Below, in pieces: positions 24,237-33,000 of a stretch of 64,000 nt of DNA. A program made the position numbers and the translations under genes. The stretch covers positions 43,364,719-43,428,718 of the forward strand of contig NC_056033.1 of NCBI RefSeq assembly GCF_004379255.2, written 5' to 3'. The stretch is from Salvia splendens. Taxonomy: Eukaryota > Streptophyta > Magnoliopsida > Lamiales > Lamiaceae. Numbering within the stretch: the stretch's first letter is position 1; each line of letters starts with the position of its first letter. The notes under the pieces are model-generated. The model had not been told where the DNA came from. It did no database searches and worked only from the letters and a program-made list of their open reading frames with translations.

Positions 24237-24839
24237 GTTCTAATTTGGCGATTTTCGTCGCCGGGATCGAACTTTCCCTTGTCCTAATTCGGCGAGTTTT
24301 ATCGCGTGGATCGGACTTTCCCAGTTAACCGAAGTGGTCTTATGCAGTAAACCTCTTTGACTAGACATGGTCGTCCTCGGTCTTATGAGGTAAACTGCTT
24401 TGACCGAACTTGGTCGTCCTAATTCGGCGAGTTTTATCGCGTGGATTGGACTTTCCCTTGTCCTAATTCAGGCAAGTTTTATCGCGAGAATCGGACTTTT
24501 GTTGCAGTTCGTTTCAGACGAAGTGCTTGATTCTTAAGCAGAATTGTGGTCTTGTATCCTCTTTAGAAGTTTTGACACACAATCGTGGGCTTGTTGCAGC
24601 TCGTTTCAGACGAACTGCTTGTTTAAGCTGAATTGTGGTCTTGTATCCTCTTTAGAAGCTTTGACACACAATCGTTGGCTTGCATGTTCTAAAAAGGGGA
24701 TCAGCCTTTGAAGAACGAGATACCTCAGTTTTATTTGTAAGAGACGACACTCACATAGACAGACACAACGCACGTAGAGACAAGAACAAGTAAAAAACAA
24801 AGAAAACACATAAGACTGACTGACCGGACTGTCTCTTAC

Positions 24840-25267
24840 AAAGGGAACTTTTTGAGGTTGGAAACGTACCATGTTCGGGGTACTTGTGCTCCTGACGCGT
24901 GAGTCAATTTGTAAGACCCTTTGCCGAGGACTTCTGACACCCGATATGGACCTTCCTATGTGGGCTCGAGTTCGCCCAGCTTTTCTGCTCGGCTTACTTC
25001 GTTGTTTCTCAAGACGAGATCTCCCACTTGAAATTGCAGCTTCTTCACCCTTTGGTTGTAATACCGGGCTACTTGCTCCTTGTACTTGGCTGCTTTTAGG
25101 CCGGCCAATTCTCTTCTTTCTTCGGCAAGATCTAGTTCGGCTCTCAGTCCATCACCATTCATTTCTGAGGAGAACTTGAGTTCGGGGACTGGATATGCCG
25201 ATCTCAACCGAATCACGGCTTCAGTGCCGTACACCATCGAGTTCGGCTCCGGTGTGACTTCGGTCAT
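24840..25267 (-). pseudogene. Remnant of pol: integrase C-terminal end
   Basis: On the minus strand the frame from 25267 reads NSMVYGTEAVIRLRSAYPVP, then RRELAGLKAAKYKEQVARYY and FQVGDLVLR, the recognisable end of a Ty3/gypsy integrase with its post-core domain. It reaches a stop at 24956 in the place where related proteins have a conserved Trp before EGPYRV; reading on, EGPYRVSEVLGKGSYKL follows in frame and ends near 24840. Everything upstream in pol is missing, so the internal deletion joins the end of gag to this point at about 25,270-25,390. It is not functional. Confidence 0.8.
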
Positions 25268-25390
25268 TTCGCCGGCCTCTGATTCCGGCTGCTGTGATTG
25301 CTATGCTTGATGGTGCCGAACTGATTGCTCGGCACTTTTAAGCGCAATCTGCGAACACACTTGCTCTTTTTCGATCACCTCGGATGACCG

Positions 25391-26443
25391 CTATCTCTCC
25401 TTTAGTGGAGAAGGTGTTCGGCGAGGATGCCTCTGATCGCTATGACCGGGCTTCTTTTTGTCTTCTCTAGATGAGCTGTCTAAAGACCGTTTTCGACGGT
25501 CTGCCTCATCGGCACGAGAAAACTTGTCCGCAATGTCCCACATCTCTTGAGCTGTTTGCGGACCGCACTCCACGAGCTTTCTGTAGAGAGCTCCGGGCAG
25601 GATTCCATTTTGGAATGCCGAAATGACAAGTAGATCATTGAGATTATCTACCTGTAGGCATTCCTTATGGAATCTCGTCAGGAAGTCGCTGATCTTTTCG
25701 TCGCGACCTTGACGTATAGAAAGCAGCTGAGCCGAAGTATTTCGGGCTTCCGCTTTCTGAAAGAACCTCCTGTGGAAAGCATCCATCAGATCTCGGTAGG
25801 ATCTAATGCTGCCTTGAGGAAGGCTGTCGAACCACCTTCTGGCGTTCCCGATGAGCAGCTCGGGGAACAGCTTGCACATGTGGACCTCATTGAGACCTTG
25901 GTTCGCCATATTATACTGATAGCGTCCCAGGAAGTCATGAGGATCCACGAGTCCGTCATAGGTTATCGACGGAGTTCGGTAGTTCTGTGGAAGGGGAGTT
26001 CGGGTAATATCGTCCGAGAACGGAGTCCTCAATGCTCCGTACATGGCGAACCCGACATTTCTTCGGTATGGAGGAGATGGAGTTCTCCTGTGATTCCGGT
26101 ACCGAGGATTCTTTCTTCTGGAAGACATGATACTACTGCGGTAGTGACTGTCTCGTATGGAGGGAGAGAGAGAATCCGCCGTTTTCGCCTCCGGCTGCTT
26201 TTGGCTTCTCTGCAGGAAGGTTAAGAATTCCTCCTGCTTTTCAGCCAAAAACAGCTTGACAGCCCCGTTCAAATCGGGCTGCTGGGAAGACTCGGTGTGA
26301 CGGCTTTTGGAGCGGCTTGTTCCTCCGCCATGAGAACTGGTGGTGGATTTATCCCTAGGCTGTTTTCCAGACCTATGGGATGGATTGGCTTCCTCCTGGT
26401 TCTCACGGGCAGGAATACGGGTACTCTGCGATCTGGTATGCAT
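25391..26443 (-). CDS. gag: Retrotransposon gag polyprotein
   Basis: This is the structural capsid protein of the element, about 350 residues from the ATG at 26443. I chose that start over the in-frame ATG at 26467 because it lies after the leader and begins with MHTRSQSTRIP. After a Ser/Arg-rich N-terminal region comes the retrotransposon gag domain: YDGLVDPHDFLGRYQYNM, MCKLFPELLIGNARRWFDSL, FHRRFFQKAEARNTSAQL and LLSIRQGRDEKISDFLTRFH. The C-terminus is Lys/Arg-rich with no CCHC zinc knuckle visible. The frame is intact, which would allow self-packaging if pol is supplied by another element. It lies about 75 bp inside the primer-binding site. Confidence 0.88.
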   Translation of the reverse strand: MHTRSQSTRIPARENQEEANPSHRSGKQPRDKSTTSSHGGGTSRSKSRHTESSQQPDLNGAVKLFLAEKQEEFLTFLQRSQKQPEAKTADSLSPSIRDSHYRSSIMSSRRKNPRYRNHRRTPSPPYRRNVGFAMYGALRTPFSDDITRTPLPQNYRTPSITYDGLVDPHDFLGRYQYNMANQGLNEVHMCKLFPELLIGNARRWFDSLPQGSIRSYRDLMDAFHRRFFQKAEARNTSAQLLSIRQGRDEKISDFLTRFHKECLQVDNLNDLLVISAFQNGILPGALYRKLVECGPQTAQEMWDIADKFSRADEADRRKRSLDSSSREDKKKPGHSDQRHPRRTPSPLKER

Positions 26444-26499
26444 TTTTTGGGTTGAAAAAATGGTCAAAAATTCGCTTTATCACAAATTTGGTTCTCTGT

Positions 26500-26517
26500 T
26501 TCCCACAGACGGCGCCA
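26500..26517 (-). other. Primer-binding site of the retrotransposon
   Basis: On the minus strand the bases one position inside the 5' LTR read TGGCGCCGTCTGTGGGAA. The TGGCGCCGT start matches the tRNA-Asp-type primer site common in plant gypsy elements. This fixes the element's sense strand as minus. Confidence 0.75.
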
Positions 26518-26518
26518 G

Positions 26519-27217
26519 TGATGATTCCGCGAATTTTCGATGATGATGAATGCTCGTAAAAATAAATTACGACACAGAGAATTTTACGTGGTTCGATTTA
26601 CTGAGGTAAATCTACGTCCACGGGGAGAAATGAGGGCAGGTTTGTATTGCTTGATCTGCGAATTACAGCTTACAACACAGACTTGCTATATGATTATTTC
26701 TCTAGAGAGATTCTAACCCCTTTCTACCAGATCTAAGTTCTATTTATACATTGAACTAAGATCGTGGCTTACATCATCACTCTAGGTCGTGGAGGTCGTG
26801 TAGGTCATGGCCTAAGATCGTGGCCTGAGTTGACGCCACGTGGTAGTGGGTGTGTTGGAAGTTGTGGAAATCCTGCATGGGTCCACTAACTCCTTGTTCG
26901 GTCGAAAACTGAGACCGAACTGCTTTGGTTGCCGATCTGAGAGTAGAGCTTGATGCCGACCTATGAGCAGAGCTTGATTGGTTGGCTTTTGCCGAGCTGT
27001 AGGCTGAGGCCGAACTCTTACTGAGACCGAACTGCTTTGGTTGCCGATCTGAGAGTAGAGCTTGATGCCGACCTAAGAGCAGAGCTTGATTGGTTGGCTT
27101 TTACCGAGCTGTAGGCTGAGGCCGAACTCTTTGGTAATGCCGAACTCATACTCTTCCTTGGGCTTCGGGCTGATGGGCCGTCACTGCTGTTGGGTTTGTT
27201 TAGTTCGTACCCCATCA
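26519..27217 (-). repeat. Right LTR (5' LTR of the element)
   Basis: 699 bp, by eye identical to the left LTR. As the 5' LTR it should carry the active promoter: a minus-strand TATAAATA lies at 26741-26748, so transcription would start some 25-35 bases further along the minus strand, near 26,710. Confidence 0.95.
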
Positions 27218-27222
27218 CCGAG
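27218..27222. repeat. Right target-site duplication of the retrotransposon
   Basis: CCGAG, matching 19609-19613. On the lipase coding strand this is CTCGG, part of the Leu-Gly codons of DELG. Confidence 0.95.
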
Positions 27223-28185
27223 CTCGTCGCACCGCTCCTTGAACCTCAAATTCCCAACCCTAGGGCCGGCGAAGGAGAACACCGTGACGGGGATAGTGCC
27301 CCCGACCACGCTGTTGAGCTTCACCTCGGCCACGTCGTAGGCGCTGAGCAGGGCCAGCGCCGCGCCGAGGCTGTGCCCCGTGATGGTGATGCTGAGCTCC
27401 TCGCCCCTGAAGCGGTGGATGATCCGCCTCAGCTCGGCCAGGACCTGCTCTCGCGCCGAGAAGGAGCAGAATTCGCAGTTCTGCTCCTTCTCCTTGGAGG
27501 TGTAGAGGTCGAAGAAGCCGGACTCGATCTTGACGTTGGGGTCGTCGCGGAAGTGGGCGGGGCAGAGGATGTCCTTGAGGTCGTGGATCCACTCGAGGTA
27601 GGTGACGGTGCCGCGCCAAGCGACGCCGATGTCGCGGCGGCCGAGGCGGCGGATTTCGTCGGCGTCGGTGGCGACGGCGACGTAGCCCATCCAGTTGGCG
27701 TGGGGGCTCCAGATATTGTTAGTGGTGGATTTCTGGAAGAAGTTGGGGAGGTTGATGTTGGAGGTGGCGTAGAGGTAGCGGGTGAGGGTGTAGCCGCGGC
27801 CGGACATGCCGAGGCGGGGGAAGAAGCGGGGTGGGTCGTACTTGCAGGTGCCGCAGTATTTGGAGTGGGGGTCGAAGTCGAAGGAGTCGTAGCAGGACTG
27901 GGCCATCTCGCCGTAGCGGATGATTTCTCGCCGGAGGTGGGGGTTCATGGGGTCCAGAAGCTTCTCCCAGTTGTTCTCGCCCTGGATTTGGCGCCAGATT
28001 TGGTGGAGGGGGCGGGCGCTTTCTTCGATTTCGATGCTTGACAGGGTTGAGCAGCTTCTAATGTGAATTGATCGCTCACCTTTTCTTTTGTGTAAGGTGA
28101 GGTTTGTTGGCGTTTGGGTCGGTGATGGAAGGAAGTGGTGGGAAGAAGTGATTTTGTGGTTGAGAGAGGAGTGAAGGGAAGCCAT

Positions 28186-29264
28186 GGGAGTGGAGAAGAT
28201 TGCTCTATAATAAGCTGTAAATGGACAACTATATACTAGAACAAGATAGTGGGGTTTTTTCACTACAAACTACAGAGAGAGAGAGAGAGAGATATTTTTT
28301 GAGTTTGTGGGTGCCGGCGCATGATCGACCTTTATAGATTCATGTACAAACACGTAGCTAGGTAAAGTTAGGCAAGTCAAAATAAATTTAACTTTCATTA
28401 CATTAGTTATATAGCTAAGGTGAAATGTGATGGAAATTTGTGATGTGGTGAAATCTTAGCACTATGAAAACATGCCAAAATATCAAGTTTTTAGATAAAG
28501 GGTACCGAATAAATGATGTTCCTCCGTCCTATAAAAATAGACCATATTTTTATTTTCATCTGTCTCATACAAATAATCCATATATATTTATGACAACATT
28601 TTTCTCCACCTCTTTTACTTTATCATTTATAAGTTCCGCCATCTGCTACACAATTTCAACTTTCTCCCTTACTTTAACAATTACTCATTAAGACCGTGTC
28701 AACCCAAAATGACTTATTTCTATGGGACGGAGAGAGTACTAAAAATAAACAAAGCCTCGAGTGAAGATTACCTCCCTTTATTATGTATGGTAATATTTAT
28801 TACTAATTTATTACTCCTACTGTATAAGGTAGTTGGAGCATTTACCTCCCTGTTTTCAGTTACATCCCAGCATTGCATACTCTTCGTCTCTTTGCTTAAT
28901 TACATTTGTTTTGTAAAGAACATAGGTCGTCATTTTATTTTTTATGTGTGCCTATAACCATCCTTGACACATATGTGATATTTGATGATAGATTGTGATA
29001 AGTTCGGCTACATTCTTTCATGTACTGGCTTCCGAAATTTTTATCTTCTGCTAGTTGTTACATTGCATTTATATATGCGTCCAATCATCTCTTCTACTTC
29101 AAATTATTTACTCTAGAGTCTGAGCTAAGGCCACCGCAAGGAAGCTTTTTAACAAGTTTTGTGTTGGCCGAACTTTCCTCTCACCTCTATGTTTACTTTA
29201 ATTTGGCTGGATTGAGCAAAAGTTGGAGAATAACAAAACCTAACACCCATTCCTTCATGTATAG
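28186..29264. other. Upstream region of the lipase and intergenic DNA
   Basis: Holds the 5' UTR and promoter of the lipase gene, including a (GA)n tract near 28275-28291, a MITE at 28518-28736, and the intron or flank preceding the RETICULATA-related fragment. No other gene is seen. Confidence 0.45.
28518..28736. mobile_element. Stowaway-like MITE
   Basis: The left end CCTCCGTCCTATAAAAATAG pairs with the reverse complement of the right end (CTCTCTCCGTCCCATAGAAA). About 220 bp, non-coding. The right flank is TA; the left flank is no longer a clear TA. Confidence 0.55.
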
Positions 29265-29765
29265 GTCGGTACAGCTGTGACAAACGCATTAATAAACGCT
29301 CGTAAAGCTGTCAGGGACTTGGACCGGGCTGGTGAGGAGAATGTTCCAATCATAAAACAAGCATAGCTTATGGTGTTTACATGTCTGTATCAAGCAATCT
29401 TCGGCATGTCATGATAATACACATTCTCTTAGAAATAACCCATTGAGGTTTGGTTGAACCTTCCATACCAGAACAACTTCTTGTCCACAATCTTTATGTG
29501 TCCGAACACCTTGTTTTCTCCAACAGATACCAGGTTCTGGCTGGTGTTATCGAGCAGAGCTGTCTAGAACCATTGCTGCACCAGCATAAGCTGTTCTTGA
29601 GCTCAATTTGCTATGCTGTGCGAACAGGCAACATGTTTTTAGGCTCATTACTGTAAGTATCTCATATCGTTTTCCCTCCCATTTTCTTGTCAACAGCAGC
29701 GTAACTAGGAACTGTGGAAATCGCTATGCAGGTGGGTCGATTACGCTCGTTTTATAAGAATCCAG
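29265..29765 (+). pseudogene. RETICULATA-related (RER5/6-type, DUF3411) gene fragment
   Basis: Intact members are plastid envelope proteins that affect leaf mesophyll and chloroplast development. Three exon pieces are visible. 29265-29403 reads VGTAVTNALINARKAVRDLD, then after a frame change IAYGVYMSVSSNLR. 29527-29652 reads YQVLAGVIEQSCLEPLLHQH and LFLSSICYAVRTGNMFLGSLL. From 29732 it reads WVDYARFIRIQ. Introns are retained: one uses a normal GTAAGT donor; the other would need a GC donor (GCATGT at 29404). The frameshift near 29,358 gives a premature TAG. The N-terminal and C-terminal parts of the gene are absent nearby. It is therefore a genomic duplicate fragment, not a retrocopy. The family name is from memory of the DUF3411 block and is moderately certain. 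Confidence 0.65.
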
Positions 29766-30076
29766 TACGCTTAAGATACATACCTCCATTGGTTGTATGT
29801 GGGAGTTTAGATCAGAACAACAGTTGTTTGGTGAAGTTAATTTTCGAGATAATGAAATATGTATGGCTCGTGTCTTTTTTTTCCTCAAAATATAATATAA
29901 TTGCATTATTTCTTTTGTAATGGAAAAATATTTTTCATTAATCAATGTGGTGGTAAATACTAGGAGAGGAATAGTTTACAATATCTAGTAGAGAAACGAT
30001 CCTTTCACATAAAAAATGGGAAAAAGAGGAGGAAATATTGGCTTAAATTTGAACTGCCTATTTTTATCAAGGGTAA
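29766..30076. other. Short intergenic spacer
   Basis: AT-rich, with the 3' end of glycosyltransferase copy 1 at its right edge. No feature is seen. Confidence 0.5.
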
Positions 30077-33000
30077 TTAAGCAATAATCTCTTGTGCAGC
30101 GCATTCCCGAAATTTAATCTCTGCTTCTTCTCCATCCATCCGAACGACGTCGCAGCATTCACTTCTATCAGCCTTGAACAAAAAAAAGAGATATGAGTAC
30201 TATTGATTATGGAGTGAGGAAGTATAAAAATTACTACCTGAAACCGTTTGGTGGCGGGTGAATAGACCTTGATTGTGGAAATGGAATCGGCGGAGTGATT
30301 GCCGGAAAACGAGCACGGCGGCAAGTCCCGGCGCCATGCCCGAGAGAACTCGGTGAGAATCTGATCATTTGTGGTGGTTCCGACGGTGTGATAGAAGAAC
30401 ATATGAGGGGCTAGACAAGGGTCACGCGAGGGGAGGCGCGTGTTGAACATGTAGTGCGGGGGGCGGGGGTTCGGGTGCCACCACGTCTTGAATGTCTCTA
30501 TGGGGAATTGTAGGTGGCTCCGCGCCAAGATTTTCTCGTATATGTGGGCGGAGTATCCCCACGAGATGGAAAACGACCAGTTGGTGGGGCGGTGGTAGCA
30601 GATGGTTTGCTGCAGCATGCGGGAATTGTCGGCCGCCACCGCCTTCATGAGGTGGCGCGTGGACTCCGAGCGGTTCATGTTGGGGAATATTGGATCCACC
30701 ATGTCAAAGTGGTGGAGGGAGAGTAGAGGGTATTTGGGGTGTGATGATAGGAAACCGGATATGTCTCCTCGCATATCAATCTGTGTACTTCGTAGACAAG
30801 ATATTAGTGAGATATAGTATGTGATAAGTCAAGATCTAGCTCTATATATCTTTGATTGAATGGGCTGCATGGATAAAGTGAGATGAGTAAAATACTCTCT
30901 CCGTTCTCCATTAAATGACACCGTTTGACTTGACACGAATTTTAAGAGATGTAGTGGAAAAAGTTAGTGAAATGTTTGTCCTACTTTAATATATTAATTC
31001 TATAATAAAATTTGAATGAAATGAGTTAATGGAATGTAGGGTCCATTACCAAAAGTAGTAAAAGTAAGGATGTCAATTAATTGGTGACGAACTAAAAAGA
31101 AAATTGATGCTAATTAATGGGTGACTAATCGAGATATATAATCAGAAGCCGAACTTTTCGTGAGGTTTTATTACGATTCATTCATAGGTTAATTTACTCT
31201 CTAGATAAAAGAGGCTACACACGATGCATAATTAGAAATTATACAAGTTAAAAGTGATTTTAGGACAGTCGTAGCCGACCTTATCCTCCTACTTTGAGTG
31301 AATAAAACATCTTTAAATTATTTCATACAAGTTCCATATCCTACATAATTAATTACTACTTTCACACAAGCTTGTTATAATGTTATTTAACTTGGATATA
31401 ATTATTAAGGGCATCAACAATGGGACGTTCTATAGTCTGCCTTATAGGGTGTTCTATGCTCCGTCACATCAGCATTTCATCCTCCTATCCTTCCACCTGC
31501 AGTGAGATGCCCTATAGGCCGCCCTATAGTCCGCCCTAAGCATTTTATTTATTTGAATATTTAAAACACTACAAAAAGTTGGAAAAATCATTTCATTAAA
31601 ATTCAAACATTATACTACGAAATAAAAAGCTACAAATTTTCAACGGCGGTTACGGTCCCAAATTTCTTCAATCATGCCGTTCATGAGCTTAGCATGATCT
31701 TGTTGGTTGCGCATTGAGACCTGTCTAGATAGAACCTCATTGAAGCCCATCGGTAATCCTCGAACGTGGGGCGGGGCCGCCGTGCTGGAGCTAGATCCAC
31801 CTTCATCATCGCCCCAATCGGTGATTCTTCCACCTTCGTGTTCGACTATCTTGTTATGCAAGATGATGCACACACACATGACATCGGCGATGACGTCCTT
31901 GTACCAGAACCGCGCCGGACCCTTCAATATTGCCCACCGCGCTTGGAGCATACCAAATGCCCGCTCCACATCCTTCCGCGCAGCCTCCTGCTTTTGCGCG
32001 AATAAAACTCTCTTCTCACCCATTGGACAGCTGATCGTCTTAAAAAAACAGGCCACCTCGGGTATATGCCATCGACCAAGTAGTACCCCATATGATATTG
32101 GCGTCCGTTGGCAGTGAAGTCGATGGCCGGGCCGTTGCCATTGCATTGCTCGGTGAAGAGATTGGATGAGTTGAGGACGTTGATGTCGTTGTTCGACCCC
32201 GCTACACCGATGTAAGCATGCTAGATCCAGAGCCGATGGTCAGCGACGGCTTCGAGGATCATCATCGGGTGGCTGCCCTTGTATCCACTGGTAAATTGGC
32301 CTCTCCACGCCTTCGGAAAATTCTTCCACTCCCAGTGCATACAATCGATGCTCCCTAGCATTCCAGGAAAGTCGTGCGCCGTCTCGTGCATCTTCATCAG
32401 GGCCTGGCAATCCTCAGCAGTCGGCTTTCGCAAATAGGTGTTGCTATAAGCCTCCACAACTCCCCTACAAAAATTCTTCAGGCACTCGCGGCCAGTTGTC
32501 TCCCCGACGTGAAGGTACTTATCGAACATGTCTGCCGTGGTGCCGTAGGCCAACTGCCGGAGCGCAACCGTGCACTTCTACAACAGTGTAAGTCCGGGTC
32601 TACCGATGCCATCTTCCCGACACTGGAAGTATTCATCACTTGCCTCCAACGTTTGGACAATGCTGAGAAAAAGATCTCGCCGCATTCTAAAACGGCGGTG
32701 AAAAACCGTTGGGCCCCACTTATGGTTGCTCGTCAAAATAGTCTGCGAACAGACGTTGGTGAGCTACGTCGTGCTCGCGGCGGACAAACGTCTGACGTCG
32801 AATCGGACGTGGGATCCGCACTGCCAGGAAAGTCGTGCGCCGTCTCGTGCATCTCCATTTCGGCCAAGCATTCCGCCGCAGCCTCATGAACGCAATCGAA
32901 TAAGGCCTGAGTCAAGGCCTGAGTAATGCCCTCCGAGGTACTCCAGTCGTTGTCGGGTCTCATTTTTTTTTCAGTGAGAAAGATTGAGAGTGAAATATTG

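Larger units (their letters stand above)
19614..27217 (-). mobile_element. Non-autonomous Ty3/gypsy retrotransposon (Tat-like), full length, pol deleted
   Basis: A 7,604-bp element bounded by two 699-bp LTRs beginning TG and ending CA in either reading, with target duplication CCGAG. Its sense strand is minus: the primer-binding site abuts the right LTR (26500-26517) and a purine-rich tract abuts the left LTR (20313-20328). Order in its own direction: LTR, PBS, gag (26443-25391), the last part of pol (integrase C-terminus, about 25267-24840), decayed repeats and a 39-bp tandem array (23690-24236), an oppositely transcribed four-exon gene (20646-23543), PPT, LTR. Protease, reverse transcriptase, RNase H and most of integrase are absent. 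An extra antisense ORF and 3' tandem repeats are known traits of the Tat lineage; placement in that lineage is inference. LTRs that look identical indicate a very recent insertion, presumably driven by pol supplied in trans. Confidence 0.92.
19003..28185 (-). pseudogene. DAD1-like phospholipase A1 (PLA1-I-gamma type), split by an LTR retrotransposon
   Basis: This family of plastid-targeted class 3 lipases hydrolyses acyl groups from phospholipids and galactolipids. The gene starts at 28185 with a Ser/Thr-rich transit-like leader, then ENNWEKLLDPMNPHLRREII and CYDSFDFDPHSKYCGTCKY, and the GHSLG nucleophile elbow (Ser about residue 272). At 27218, after FKERCDELG, the frame is cut by a 7.6-kb retrotransposon. 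It resumes at 19608 with VLRVVNVHDRVPRVPG (Asp) and SYAHVGVEL (His), then a GT-AG intron (19357-19230) and exon 19229-19003. Removing the insert and one copy of the 5-bp CTCGG duplication leaves an open frame of about 481 residues, the family's length. The insertion separates the catalytic Ser from the Asp and His, so the present allele should be null unless the element is spliced out. No other lesion was seen. Confidence 0.92.

Noticed and set aside
25667..26224. 185-codon plus-strand open frame
   Set aside because: Shadow of gag, which has the recognisable domain on the minus strand.
27190..28041. 283-codon plus-strand open frame rich in Gly, Val, Ala and Glu
   Set aside because: It is the reverse strand of the GC-rich first exon of the lipase gene; the minus frame has the clear family match.
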